A DNA stretch of 64,000 nucleotides from Tritrichomonas musculus (Eukaryota; Parabasalia; Tritrichomonadida; Tritrichomonadidae). The notes beneath the pieces are model-generated. The model saw only the letters and a program-made list of their open reading frames with translations. It had not been told where the DNA came from and did no database searches. Positions 45,517-55,353 of the stretch are shown in pieces. Location: positions 4,030,001 to 4,094,000 of the forward strand of contig JAPFFF010000010.1 in assembly GCA_039105265.1 (NCBI GenBank). The letters run 5' to 3'. Positions within the stretch are counted from its first letter, which is position 1, and the number at the start of each line of letters is the position of its first letter. The translations under genes were made by a program, and so were the position numbers.

Positions 45517-47199
45517 ATGCTCAACAAGGAACAATATATGAGAACCTCAGCTGAGGTTTGTACCCAAATTGCATCCTATTTTGATGTTGTCGATAATTGC
45601 ATTTCACTTAGTGATACAAATAAAGCATACTCATTAAATCCACAAACTTCGTATTCACCATCACCACCAATTAAGAGTGGTTCATATACAACATGTATTA
45701 TCTCTCCTAATACACATAATACAGCAGATATATATAATGGCTTTATTCGAGCAGATATGAAAGTGATGATAAAAATAGACAAGCCAATTCTAAGTGATTT
45801 AGAAAATGTCAGTGGTTATAATTTTGGTAAGGTATGGTTTGGTTTTAAGGATGCTCGAGATGCTGTTGAGAAGTATGAAATTGTAGCTAATGGTATGACG
45901 CTTTATACCCAGAACTTTGGATGTGAAGAATCCTTTTTAACTGCATGTTGTGCAAATGAAGTTACTAAAAGAGCTGATATATATAGTAAAGCAAGACATA
46001 AGGATATTTGGAATGATACTCATGGAAGGAGATGTGGTTTTGTTGCAAATCTTAACAAAGATGTGACTTCCGTCACTGAAACAATTAGATTAAAGATTGA
46101 TTTGCGACGATTCCTACCATTATCTAATATCAAGTACTTGCCAGCATTTGCAGGTAAAATCGAATTACGTCTATACTTTTCAACAGCTGGTATGGTATAT
46201 TGTCCAGTTGGTTTTGAAAAGAGCTTGGTTGCTAATCCACATATAATGAAAGACTTCAATGTTGATGAAATTACCAATGAATTTCGACCTATTGGAGAAC
46301 CAATATGGATGTGGACAAGTACCGAAAAAATAGCAATGGATAAGATTAATCACCCCAACAATCTTCCACCTGTTGGTGAAAATCATGGAGGAGCATATGA
46401 AATTACAGGAGCTGACAAGACTAAGGAAAGAGTTGACCGAACAATTTACAGTGATTGGAGAACTTGGAGTGTTGTTGATTATTCCATTGAAGAATGCGCG
46501 AGTATTATACCTTGTTTTGGTATTCATGAATCTGTATATACAGCACTTGTTCAAAGATATGCTAACCCACAACATCCACTTACATTCCCAACACAGATTA
46601 TGTCATTTTACACTTGTACAAGACCTCTTAATAATGAACAAGATAAAGCAACTATTACTATTACACCTAATTTTGTAGATAGTATGTTTTGCTTATTCCC
46701 ACTCAAGCATACGCATAAGACATACTTCAAGAATCCTATGTTTGAAGCATTTCATATGAATTGTGGTAATTACAACAATATTCCTGCTAAAGCATTTGGT
46801 ACTAATGGTAAGTATCCAGAGTTCCTCGAATATTGCCAGAATGCAATGAACATGAATGGAGAGCAAAATGGATTTAACAAAGAGGTTATAGCAAGTCTAG
46901 CTAATGAGTATCAATATAATGAAAATACAACAGGTTATTATCCAAATGATAGGTCCTCATTCTTCATAGGTCTTCCAACTGAAACGGATGGAACATATCA
47001 ACAAGGTCTTTCAAGTCTTGCACCTATTAACTTCGAACTGATATGTAGTCAAAAGGCAGATAATCCATTTAGAAAGGAAGTTGATACGCCTCCATTATTA
47101 TGCTTATTAACAGATATATCAATTAGTATTTTGATTAGACCAAATGGTATGCCACCATCAGTACGTATTGGTCCTTATGATTTAACAACCCCTGAATAA
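45517..47199 (+). CDS. Major capsid protein (double jelly-roll type), element C
   Basis: 560 residues. Beta-rich throughout. The VWFGFKDARDAVEKYEIVANG segment (two blocks) aligns with the FIGFKDA block of the element A protein; further shared blocks are ESFLTAC/ESFAYNC, HKDIWND/HALWEDV, a FLPLSNIKYLP/YIPLEKFF-like strand, and a late HFHNE/FCLFPLKH-like strand. Length, position after pVI-like gene and high expression-type composition fit the Polinton hexon-like capsid protein. Stop GAATAAACATAAAG. Confidence 0.8.
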   Translation: MLNKEQYMRTSAEVCTQIASYFDVVDNCISLSDTNKAYSLNPQTSYSPSPPIKSGSYTTCIISPNTHNTADIYNGFIRADMKVMIKIDKPILSDLENVSGYNFGKVWFGFKDARDAVEKYEIVANGMTLYTQNFGCEESFLTACCANEVTKRADIYSKARHKDIWNDTHGRRCGFVANLNKDVTSVTETIRLKIDLRRFLPLSNIKYLPAFAGKIELRLYFSTAGMVYCPVGFEKSLVANPHIMKDFNVDEITNEFRPIGEPIWMWTSTEKIAMDKINHPNNLPPVGENHGGAYEITGADKTKERVDRTIYSDWRTWSVVDYSIEECASIIPCFGIHESVYTALVQRYANPQHPLTFPTQIMSFYTCTRPLNNEQDKATITITPNFVDSMFCLFPLKHTHKTYFKNPMFEAFHMNCGNYNNIPAKAFGTNGKYPEFLEYCQNAMNMNGEQNGFNKEVIASLANEYQYNENTTGYYPNDRSSFFIGLPTETDGTYQQGLSSLAPINFELICSQKADNPFRKEVDTPPLLCLLTDISISILIRPNGMPPSVRIGPYDLTTPE

Positions 47200-47230
47200 A
47201 CATAAAGAAGGATATTTTATTTTTTTGTAA

Positions 47231-47665
47231 ATGTCGAATGATTATAGAAGCCCACATGCTGAGATTGTTGGAAGAGAAGGTATGATGTTTAATGAAGCTA
47301 CCATGAAAAATAAAGACATAGAATTCCAACATTTTGGTGTATTCAGCAATACTAATACATATTCAGTCACATTCAATCCTTTTATTAATCGACCACCTAC
47401 TCAGATTATCGAACATGATGAGCCTGTTAGATTCCCAGATACTCGAGAACATATAACGAAACCTCTACATGAACCTCCTGTTAGCATAACTGATGGTGGA
47501 TTTTATAGACATATTGGTCAACATGATAAACCAGTACCTCTACTACCAAAATATCTTAAGAAGCCTGAACCACCTGCTATGCAAGGTAGAGCAAGAGAAT
47601 ATAATAAACAAGATATTAGATATGGACCTACACAACATGTTATTACTCAAAACAATATCTATTAA
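47231..47665 (+). CDS. Pro/His-rich small virion-type protein
   Basis: 144 residues, few helices, many Pro, His, Asn and repeated PP-x turns (NRPPTQIIEHDEPVRF, KPLHEPPVSITDGG). Directly downstream of the capsid gene on the same strand. Could be a cement or minor virion protein. Not recognised. Confidence 0.5.
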   Translation: MSNDYRSPHAEIVGREGMMFNEATMKNKDIEFQHFGVFSNTNTYSVTFNPFINRPPTQIIEHDEPVRFPDTREHITKPLHEPPVSITDGGFYRHIGQHDKPVPLLPKYLKKPEPPAMQGRAREYNKQDIRYGPTQHVITQNNIY

Positions 47666-47685
47666 AAGTTTTTTTTCAAACTTAA

Positions 47686-48210
47686 ATGATTAAGAAGAGA
47701 AGTACAACTAATGGTGTACAAGCAAATGTATCTTTAGAACCATCAGCAGCTGCATCATCTACATCGAACATCAACAACAACATTATTATAAATAAGAGAG
47801 ATGATGGCAAGGAAGACATTGTTATTACAAGAGACATTGGAGTGCAAACTGAACCTGTTGAAGTTGAACCAGATGTACGTAATGTTATACTTGAAGCATA
47901 TGCACAAATACTACTTAATCAAGACAAAGCACTACTAGCTAATATTATATCAAAGAAATGCATCATAGTACCTATTGAATCTCTTTGCAACATCATCAAA
48001 GCAATACTACATGTAAATGAAGTTGAAGTACAACTTAATGAAGATGTTGGATGTTGTGCAGCAAAGAGTAGTCCAATACAAAAAATTGATGCTATAAAAA
48101 TCATTAAAGATAATGGAGAAGTAGTTATTGATTTGAAACAAGTATATAATAAAGAATATAATGAACTTGTTAATAATTATCATGTATGTTTAAAATATTG
48201 TATAGTATAA
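47686..48210 (+). CDS. Small acidic protein with GVQTE motif
   Basis: 174 residues. Disordered first 50 residues with INNNIIINKRDDGKED; TRDIGVQTEPVEVEPDV near residues 52-68 (LC8-type motif); then a helical region (EAYAQILLNQDKALLANII) and a mixed C-terminal domain with CCAAKSS. Function unknown. The motif before a helical domain is the arrangement also seen in the gene at 39240, in reverse order. Confidence 0.5.
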   Translation: MIKKRSTTNGVQANVSLEPSAAASSTSNINNNIIINKRDDGKEDIVITRDIGVQTEPVEVEPDVRNVILEAYAQILLNQDKALLANIISKKCIIVPIESLCNIIKAILHVNEVEVQLNEDVGCCAAKSSPIQKIDAIKIIKDNGEVVIDLKQVYNKEYNELVNNYHVCLKYCIV

Positions 48211-48237
48211 AAAATTAGAAGTAGTTATTTTTTACTC

Positions 48238-48600
48238 TTACTCCTTATCTTTTGGTGATGAAGCTTCTTGTTCATCATCTTCTTGTGTCTCTTGCGAGTC
48301 AGACACTATTGGCACTTGAAAGCCAAGAGGTTTTGGTTTTGGAGATTGTGGATTCTTTTTGATATAAACCTCACAGGTAGTGAGATTCATTTGAGTAAGT
48401 GCACCAGCAATCTTGTTCAAGTTGGTTTGTATCAAAGGGTCATAGTTGATGCAGACACTAGATGGTGTAGAGTTTGTTATTTTTTGGTTGAACAGGAATA
48501 CAACCTCTTTAACAGCATTGGTGATTTCAGCATTAGCACTTTTTATATCATTCTTTTGCTGTTTTTGGTATTCTTTGAAGTCTTTTGCGGTAGACGACAT
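48238..48600 (-). CDS. Small helical protein with acidic tail
   Basis: 120 residues from the ATG at 48600 (MSSTAKDFKEYQKQQ). Helical first half, QTNLNKIAGALTQMNLTTCEVYI in the middle, then a disordered Pro/Lys and Asp/Glu tail. Divergent from the gene at 48658, with 57 bp between the start codons. Not recognised. Confidence 0.5.
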   Translation of the reverse strand: MSSTAKDFKEYQKQQKNDIKSANAEITNAVKEVVFLFNQKITNSTPSSVCINYDPLIQTNLNKIAGALTQMNLTTCEVYIKKNPQSPKPKPLGFQVPIVSDSQETQEDDEQEASSPKDKE

Positions 48601-48657
48601 TTTAAAAAATGAAGTGATTTTGAAAAAATAATTCAATTTTTTATCTCCAATGAAATC

Positions 48658-48924
48658 ATGAGCCAAAATTTAGATTTAGGTGAGTTCAAAGAAACAGCCA
48701 TTATCAAAAAACTCAAGAAGTCGAAAAGCAAAGAGAATCTTCAGAGTGTCGAAAAAAGAGGAAGGAAACCAAAATATGCAACAGTTGAAGAAAGAAATGA
48801 AGCACGTAAGAAACAACAAAAGGCATATCGTGAAAGAAAGAAAAAAGAAGTACAAAGTATGAAGGAAAAAATAAAAGAATATGAAAATAAAGAGGTATCA
48901 CATGAGGAAAAAGGTAGCTTATGA
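48658..48924 (+). CDS. AT-hook plus basic-helix DNA-binding protein
   Basis: 88 residues. Residues 1-30 share LDLGEF-x-x-T-x-IIK and KSKSKENLQ with the element D gene at 59206. Then an AT-hook-like RGRKPKYA (about 37-44) and a basic helix ERNEARKKQQKAYRERKKKE leading to a short coiled coil, much like a bZIP basic region. The pair of conserved genes suggests a regulator of transcription or a DNA-packaging protein. The last few residues run into the tandem repeats that follow. Confidence 0.65.
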   Translation: MSQNLDLGEFKETAIIKKLKKSKSKENLQSVEKRGRKPKYATVEERNEARKKQQKAYRERKKKEVQSMKEKIKEYENKEVSHEEKGSL

Positions 48925-49288
48925 GGAAAAAGGTAGCTTATGAGGAAAAAGGTAGCTTATGAGGAAAAAAAAGGTAGCTTATGAGGAAAAAGGTAGCTTA
49001 TGAGGAAAAAGGTAGCTTATGAAAAAAAACAAGTACCTCGAAAAAAAAACAAGTACCTCGAAAAAAAACAAGTAGCTAAAAAAAAAACAAGTAAAAAAAA
49101 CAAGTAGCTAAAAAAAAAACAAGTAGCTAAAAAAAAAACAAGTAAAAAAAACAAGTACCTCGAAAAAAAACAAGTAGCTCAAAAAAAAAACAAGTACCTC
49201 GAAAAAAAACAAGTACCTCGAAAAAAACAAGTAAAAAAAAAACAAGTACCTCGAAAAAAACAAGTACCTCGAAAAAAACAAGTAGTTA
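48899..49288 (+). repeat. Two tandem repeat blocks in element C
   Basis: 48899-49020: six or so copies of a 19-base unit TTATGAGGAAAAAGGTAGC. 49021-49288: about fifteen copies of an A-run plus ACAAGTACCTCG or ACAAGTAGCT. No gene. The A-runs are all on the + strand. Confidence 0.9.
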
Positions 49289-49300
49289 AAAAATTTTTAG

Positions 49301-49726
49301 TTATTCATTTTTCTTGTAGTACATTGTGATGAACTTCTTGTTTCTTTTCACTTTCTTATGTGTAAAGTGTCTCTTTGTTCCATCGAGATGCCCGAAACCA
49401 AGTCGAGTAATAGATAGTTCATGACCAAAGAACATGTTGTACAAGTTAACAATGTCTCTTGCAGGATAACAATCTTTTTCGAGGCTGTCAAACCATTCAT
49501 CATACCTCTTTTTTTGTTTTGCTCGAAGTCGATGTGCATCATTTTCAAGAGCATGAGCATAATTTTCACACATCGTTCTTAAATTTGATGTATCATCTTC
49601 AACTTTTAGTTGAGATATTTTTTTCGACATGTTTATATTTATTTTGTAGTCGAATGAATCACAACCTTTAGGAGGTGTTTGTTTTTGTAAAATATCTTCT
49701 ATTTTATCTTCTTCTTCATTCATCAT
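49301..49726 (-). CDS. Hypothetical protein, element C
   Basis: 141 residues (MMNEEEDKIEDIL; the ATG at residue 34, MSKKISQL, is an alternative). Helical middle with ALENDAHRLRAKQKKRYDEWFD, then a compact C-terminal part DIVNLYNMFFGHELSITRLGFG and a basic end. The C-terminal part is similar in style to the N-terminal domain of the element A gene at 6511 (short helix, YxITxI strand). Function unknown. Confidence 0.5.
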   Translation of the reverse strand: MMNEEEDKIEDILQKQTPPKGCDSFDYKININMSKKISQLKVEDDTSNLRTMCENYAHALENDAHRLRAKQKKRYDEWFDSLEKDCYPARDIVNLYNMFFGHELSITRLGFGHLDGTKRHFTHKKVKRNKKFITMYYKKNE

Positions 49727-49918
49727 TAATAAAATAATAGTGATATTAATAAATATATTTTTTTAAAATTTCAATATATTTTATTTTTTTTTAATTCAAT
49801 TTTTGAATTTTTATAGTGTATTTAACTTTTTCAAAGAAAAATATCCACCTTCGAGTTTTTCTACGAAATTTAAAATTTAGTGATATCAACAAGAAAATTA
49901 ATCATTTTTATACTTGTA

Positions 49919-51295
49919 ATGTCCTTCCAGTATAGCTCAGATAGCGATGTTAGTCTATTTGACTCGATCGAGCAATTGGGTCAACAAGCTCCACCATCAG
50001 ATCCGCCATCAGCTCCACCCGCAGACGATTGGTTCAAGAACATGACCCCAGAACAACTCGAATCAATGAAGCAGTACATCATGAAGCAGCAAGAAGAAGC
50101 AGCTAGATTAAAGAAGCAGCAAGAAGAAGATGAAGCAAGAAGGAAGAAGAAGCAGCAACAAGAAGAAGAAGAAAGGAAGAAGCAGCAACAAGAAGAAGAA
50201 GAAGAAAGGAAGAAGCAGCAACAAGAAGAAGAAGCAGCAACAAGAAGGAAGAAGCAGCAACAAGAAGAAGAAGAAGCATTAGCAAGATTGAAGCAAGAAG
50301 ACGATGCAAGAAGGAAGAAGCAGCAGTACGTGCCATTTTCGAGTAAAGTATTTCCACCACCTCGATATCATCCACTCCTTCCTCCTACACCAAATACATT
50401 ACCAAAAATACCACCACCACCTCCAAGACTTGGTCCTATATCCAGACCATCTGGATTTACAGAACCGCAGAAGACAAGTACCAATCCGAAGGAAGAAACA
50501 AAAATCGAAGATGTTGTTGAAGAACCATCACCAGCTCGCAAAGAACCATACAAGCCACCGAAAAGTGTTCATGAAATGAAATCCAATAGTGATTATAAGG
50601 AGGATAATGTTCGTCCATTCGACTTTCGAGAGGAAATGGAACGATTAATAGAAGAAAATGAAAACTTGAAAGACCGATTAACGAAGTTGGAGGAGAAAAT
50701 GACTGGTGTAGAATTTCACATTGAAGACATCAATCACAATGCTGAAGAACTCAGGAAAGACATTGATAATAGCGACGAATACGCACTCGAGCTGATGAAA
50801 TTGGAACTTACTCCAAAAAAGGTGGCGAAGTACATTAACAAAATTCACGATCTGAAGAAGGACGTGGCGGATCTGAAAAATGCTCAACAAGCTGGTCCTC
50901 CAACAACTGATTCATTTGCAGAGAAGTATGTAAGAACTCAATTGATGGACAACGAACTAGACCATCTTCGATACATGTTTGACACCATTCCCCAGACTTC
51001 TACAGCTGAACAAACATCATTGTTCAAGACATATGGATGGAAGTTGTCCAATTGCATTTATCATCTTCGACCATACTTATCACCAGAAGAGAAAGAGAAG
51101 TTGGACAATTCATGCGACTTCGTTAAAAAAGACAGGAGGCAATCACCGAAACAAGTGATGAAGAACATCAAAACCTTCAATGAAGGTATGATAAAGAACC
51201 AATATCAACAAAAATCTGATATGAAGTCGAAAGGAAATGAATTCCAATATAATTTTCCACATCTAGATGATGATGATAATGGATATCCTCAATAA
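49919..51295 (+). CDS. Coiled-coil/low-complexity protein before polymerase
   Basis: 458 residues from the ATG at 49919, which follows an ATCATTTTTATAC box. Residues 10-45 Pro-rich; 45-145 a long Lys/Gln/Glu repeat (KKQQQEEEE) coded by an AAG/CAA/GAA-rich repeat; 150-220 Pro-rich; 230-320 coiled coil; 340-430 a helical domain (YVRTQLMDNELDHLRYMFD, WKLSNCIYHLRPYL). GC-richer than its neighbours. Position next to the polymerase and absence of known motifs leave terminal protein, scaffold or tegument-like roles open. Confidence 0.55.
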   Translation: MSFQYSSDSDVSLFDSIEQLGQQAPPSDPPSAPPADDWFKNMTPEQLESMKQYIMKQQEEAARLKKQQEEDEARRKKKQQQEEEERKKQQQEEEEERKKQQQEEEAATRRKKQQQEEEEALARLKQEDDARRKKQQYVPFSSKVFPPPRYHPLLPPTPNTLPKIPPPPPRLGPISRPSGFTEPQKTSTNPKEETKIEDVVEEPSPARKEPYKPPKSVHEMKSNSDYKEDNVRPFDFREEMERLIEENENLKDRLTKLEEKMTGVEFHIEDINHNAEELRKDIDNSDEYALELMKLELTPKKVAKYINKIHDLKKDVADLKNAQQAGPPTTDSFAEKYVRTQLMDNELDHLRYMFDTIPQTSTAEQTSLFKTYGWKLSNCIYHLRPYLSPEEKEKLDNSCDFVKKDRRQSPKQVMKNIKTFNEGMIKNQYQQKSDMKSKGNEFQYNFPHLDDDDNGYPQ

Positions 51296-51363
51296 ACAAT
51301 TAATTTTTTAACTTTTTTCTTTTGTTTTTATTTTTATCGTTTCACTTTTATTTTGTGTTAAAC

Positions 51364-54300
51364 ATGAACAAGGACATTGAAGATGATTTTTTAGATGCTA
51401 TTGGAGATGTCTATGCTGATACCAAATCACAGTTTCGTCGTGAATATAATCGACGTGCTAAACAATATAAAAAGAACGACAAGTTTAAAGAAGAAATGAG
51501 GAAGCTCATGATTCCAGCAGGACAAGGTATTGGTTTTGCAACAGACATCAACCAAGATGAAGATAAGAGGTATGCGTTTACTGAAACACTTAGACAGATT
51601 TATAAAATGAAACATGTTGGAAGACCTATTGTAAAAGCAATAGCACTTGATGGAACTCACAAGTACTTCACACTCAGTGATAAGCACAACATCGAAAGTA
51701 CACTCGGACATATAACAGGAGAACTTGATTTAAGTGAAGACCAATCAGATACAAATCCATACATCTCAAACATGTTCATTCCTGTTCGATATGAGGTACA
51801 ATTTATTGACATGAATAAAACAAATGATGGTGTTCATTTTCGAACCAAGATGCAAGATATGGATACTCATGAAATCTATGATGATGAAGTCGAAATTGAT
51901 GAAGACTATCGAAATACACCAGAAGGAAGTTTTTTTCCATACATCAATCGTTCTCCAATAGACCTATCAGCATATCAAATCTTTCATGAAGTAAGGAAAG
52001 AGAACTACAGAGATAATTGTTTTGTATATGCTTGTATACAATCAGGTGTGTTCACTGATGATGAAATAGATGACCTACGATTTTTTGTTCAAACAAGAAC
52101 CATACCTAATAACAAGATAATTGATGTTGCTCAAAAGTTCAAGTGCAATTTTAGCATCATTAGAGTTGTTGAACAACCTGATAAATACAAGTATGAAACA
52201 AGAATCAACACCAGAAAGAAAAAATGGTCTGTTGATTTTAAAAGAGAAGTTAAACTGATATTGTTCAAAGACCATTATATGCTCAACAGGAACATACCTT
52301 GTACATTATTCTACCTTCAACACTATGAAGAACTTGATAAAACATTTGCACATATTCCTTTTGAAAAAAGATGTAAGATATATAAATTACGAAATGAAAA
52401 AAGTATAAAAGAATATAATTATGAAGGAATCAAACCAATAACCTTTTTCCAAAAGATGTTTGAACTACATCTATTCGAAGAAATAAAAGCATGTGAATTG
52501 GATATCATCAACACAACTGAATATGACCATGTGAAAGATTATACAAGTCTCGAATATAATGCAGAACAATGTACAAGACTCATTGATAATAACAAGAAGA
52601 AACAAAATACATGGTCAAGGATTTATTATAGCGACTTCGAAACAAACTCTACAGTCAGTCCACATATACCATATCTCAATTGTACTATCTTTCGAGATGG
52701 TGCCAACATACATAAAATATCTATTCAAGGTGAAGATTGTGGACAGAAGCTCTTGAATTATTTATGGAGTGGTTCATTAACATATTTTCACAACCTCAAG
52801 TATGATGCATGCTTTTTCATTAACACACCTGGATGGGATACACAGATAACAGAACGAAGTGGTACTGTACTTCAAATCATCATGACATTATTCGAAGAAG
52901 GTACAAGGAAAGTCAAAAAAAGATTAACATTCAGGAACTCATACAGTATAATACCACAAGCATTAAGTAAATTTGCTACAATGTTCAACCTCAATGTTCA
53001 CAAGGAAGTCATGGCATATAAGCTATATACACAAGAGAACATTCAAAGAAGAATTGTTGATGCTACTGAGTTCCAACAGCAATACATCGATGAAAACCAA
53101 GACAAGTTATCGAAAGAACAACTTGATGCAAACTGCAAGCAGATTATCGAAAATGCAAAAATAGCAAATTGTTATAATGATGGCAAAATCGACATCATTA
53201 AATATGCCATCTTCTATTGTTTCAAGGATTGTATTGTTTTGATGAAGGGAATGGAAAAATTTAATAGAGACCTCGGAGAAGTCTTTAAAGAAACAAAGAC
53301 AGATATGTATGGTGTTCATGATTTTATATCTATCAGTGCTATTGGATATTGCTTTGCAAAAAAATATGGTTGTTTTGATGGATGTTATGAATTATCAGGT
53401 AAGTGTCAAGACTTCATTCAACGATGTGTTTCAGGTGGACGAACAATGACAGCAGGTAATGAAAAGCAATACATCGAAGGAAGGATACAAGACTTTGATG
53501 CAGTTAGCTTATATCCATCTGCAATGTATGTCATGGATGGTATACCAAAAGGAAGACCTAAAGTAATACCACAAGGTACTACCCATGAACAACTTATGCA
53601 ATATGATACATTCTTTATCGAAGTCAACATCAAGAAACTCGAATGTAAATCAAAAGAGCCATATAAATTTGGACAAGTATTTACAAGGAATGAAACAGGT
53701 AGTAAAATATTCGGCAATTTCCTTGTTGACCATTATTATATCGATAAAGTAGGTCTTATGGACTTGTTCGAATTTTATGATGTTGAATATGAGTTAATAC
53801 GTGGCTATTACTTTGATGAAGGATTTAACAAGAAAATCAATGAGTTCATTGAGAAGCTCTTTAATCTCAGGGCAAGTTATAAAAAGCAAAAGAACCCTCT
53901 TGAACAAACAATAAAGCTCCTCCTCAACTCCATATATGGCAAGTCAATATTAAAAGCAACTAAGACTGAAACAAAGACAGTACCAAAAAGCCAACTATAC
54001 AAGTATCTCTGGCGGAACTACAACTTTGTCAAGGAGGTTGTTGAAGATGTTAATATTGATAAGTGCTATGTCAAGAAGTTGAAACCAATTAATGACCATT
54101 TCAACCTACCTCAATTTGGTGCAAGCGTTCTCTCTTGGAGTAAGCACTTAATGAACAGGGTTATGGCTACAGCTGAGCAAGCAGGTATACCTATCTACTA
54201 CCAAGACACAGATTCTTGTCACGTTATGGAAAATGACGTGCCAAAGATAGCTGACTTATTCCAGTTCAAGTATCATCAACCTCTTATTGGTAAAAATATG

Positions 54301-54636
54301 TGTCAGTTCCATAATGACTTCGATGAGTTCGAAGGTAGTCAAGGGGAAATACACTCAAGAAAACTCATTGCACTTGGTAAAAAGAGCTACCTCGATATCT
54401 TGGTTGATGAACAAGGAAATGAAGGATACCATATTAGACTTAAAGGAATTCCAAAACAAGTTATTCTCAACAAGTGCAAAAGGATGGGTATCTCAGTTGA
54501 AGAACTTTTTGAAAGGATGTACAAAGGAGAAAGCATGACATTTGATTTGTTGGATGGTTCGAATGCATTCAGGAAGTCAAAGACATTTCAACAAACCAAC
54601 TTACCTAAATTTGCACGTACTCTTAGGTTTACGTAG
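51364..54636 (+). CDS. polB: Protein-primed family B DNA polymerase with OTU-like domain, element C
   Basis: 1090 residues from the ATG at 51364, after a TTTCACTTTTATT box. Residues 1-200 divergent N-terminus; OTU-like domain with YRDNCFVYAC (Cys about 218) and LFKDHYMLN (His about 303); exonuclease motifs YSDFETN (about 421), YFHNLKYDA (about 474) and FYCFKDC (about 613); polymerase motifs A DFDAVSLYPSAM (about 710), B LLLNSIYGKS (about 852) and C YYQDTDSC (about 945). It looks whole. It belongs to another branch than the A and B1 polymerases. The last 8 bases overlap the convergent penton-like gene. Confidence 0.92.
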   Translation: MNKDIEDDFLDAIGDVYADTKSQFRREYNRRAKQYKKNDKFKEEMRKLMIPAGQGIGFATDINQDEDKRYAFTETLRQIYKMKHVGRPIVKAIALDGTHKYFTLSDKHNIESTLGHITGELDLSEDQSDTNPYISNMFIPVRYEVQFIDMNKTNDGVHFRTKMQDMDTHEIYDDEVEIDEDYRNTPEGSFFPYINRSPIDLSAYQIFHEVRKENYRDNCFVYACIQSGVFTDDEIDDLRFFVQTRTIPNNKIIDVAQKFKCNFSIIRVVEQPDKYKYETRINTRKKKWSVDFKREVKLILFKDHYMLNRNIPCTLFYLQHYEELDKTFAHIPFEKRCKIYKLRNEKSIKEYNYEGIKPITFFQKMFELHLFEEIKACELDIINTTEYDHVKDYTSLEYNAEQCTRLIDNNKKKQNTWSRIYYSDFETNSTVSPHIPYLNCTIFRDGANIHKISIQGEDCGQKLLNYLWSGSLTYFHNLKYDACFFINTPGWDTQITERSGTVLQIIMTLFEEGTRKVKKRLTFRNSYSIIPQALSKFATMFNLNVHKEVMAYKLYTQENIQRRIVDATEFQQQYIDENQDKLSKEQLDANCKQIIENAKIANCYNDGKIDIIKYAIFYCFKDCIVLMKGMEKFNRDLGEVFKETKTDMYGVHDFISISAIGYCFAKKYGCFDGCYELSGKCQDFIQRCVSGGRTMTAGNEKQYIEGRIQDFDAVSLYPSAMYVMDGIPKGRPKVIPQGTTHEQLMQYDTFFIEVNIKKLECKSKEPYKFGQVFTRNETGSKIFGNFLVDHYYIDKVGLMDLFEFYDVEYELIRGYYFDEGFNKKINEFIEKLFNLRASYKKQKNPLEQTIKLLLNSIYGKSILKATKTETKTVPKSQLYKYLWRNYNFVKEVVEDVNIDKCYVKKLKPINDHFNLPQFGASVLSWSKHLMNRVMATAEQAGIPIYYQDTDSCHVMENDVPKIADLFQFKYHQPLIGKNMCQFHNDFDEFEGSQGEIHSRKLIALGKKSYLDILVDEQGNEGYHIRLKGIPKQVILNKCKRMGISVEELFERMYKGESMTFDLLDGSNAFRKSKTFQQTNLPKFARTLRFT

Positions 54637-55336
54637 ATGGTTTAATTTTGATAGTTATGAACAAAGGACTTTTTAACAATATCGGCTGGTATTGGAAATC
54701 TACTAAACTTAATTCTAAAAATTTTAATGAATCTGTATATGTTTTTATTTTTAATGGTTTACTTTCAGTTTCGAAATCATATATAAGTGGTTTATTATCT
54801 AAGGTGAAGGTATTTATACTACCAATAACTGATGGTGTATATTGTTGTTCACCTATATTGGAGTATATGGCATTACCTTGTAATGATACTAAATACAACT
54901 TAGTATGATTTAATATTGGTATATCTTTAACAGTATATGTTGTATTTGCTGGTATCTCAATAGGCAATGGAGTATTATACAAACCAGTTAATAATGCGGC
55001 TCGATGGGAAATAGAGGTTATTGTTAACGGTGTTTGTGTCTTTATTGTAAATGTACGAGTAGTATCATTATATTTAAAAGATACCTCCGCAAGTGGATTT
55101 AAAACTGCTTCTATTTGCTTGATGGTATAATTATATCTATCTTCGAATTTAAGCTTGAATGGAATACTGTTATGTGTAAACTCTATATAATCATCTTTCG
55201 TACTCAACATAATATTACTTATTGTATTAATTGAAGATACAAAATATTTAATATATTTACACTTCCATGGTATATCCAAATTGATAGATACCTTATTATA
55301 TTCATCAGCATTTGTACTCTGTACTGATACTAACAT
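54629..55336 (-). CDS. Penton-like minor capsid protein, element C
   Basis: 235 residues from the ATG at 55336. Beta-rich with INLDIPWKCKYIKYFVSSINT at the start, HRAALLTGLYNTPLPIEI in the middle, and an end SLKFLELSLVDFQYQPI plus LFITIKIK that fits the last strands of a single jelly roll. The element D gene at 60233 is a clear homologue (same IDIPWKC, LLTGLYNT, YQPI blocks). Single jelly-roll pentons of this size close the vertices of Polinton capsids. Paired head-to-head with the fibre gene (17 bp between start codons), as a penton/fibre pair would suit. Confidence 0.6.
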   Translation of the reverse strand: MLVSVQSTNADEYNKVSINLDIPWKCKYIKYFVSSINTISNIMLSTKDDYIEFTHNSIPFKLKFEDRYNYTIKQIEAVLNPLAEVSFKYNDTTRTFTIKTQTPLTITSISHRAALLTGLYNTPLPIEIPANTTYTVKDIPILNHTKLYLVSLQGNAIYSNIGEQQYTPSVIGSINTFTLDNKPLIYDFETESKPLKIKTYTDSLKFLELSLVDFQYQPILLKSPLFITIKIKPST

Positions 55337-55353
55337 TTTATTATATCCAAAAA
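55337..55353. promoter_or_regulatory. Shared divergent start region of penton and fibre genes
   Basis: Only 17 bp separate the start codons of the penton-like gene (minus) and fibre gene (plus); in element D the same pair is separated by 9 bp (60234-60242). Each leader must therefore overlap the other gene's coding start. Confidence 0.6.
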
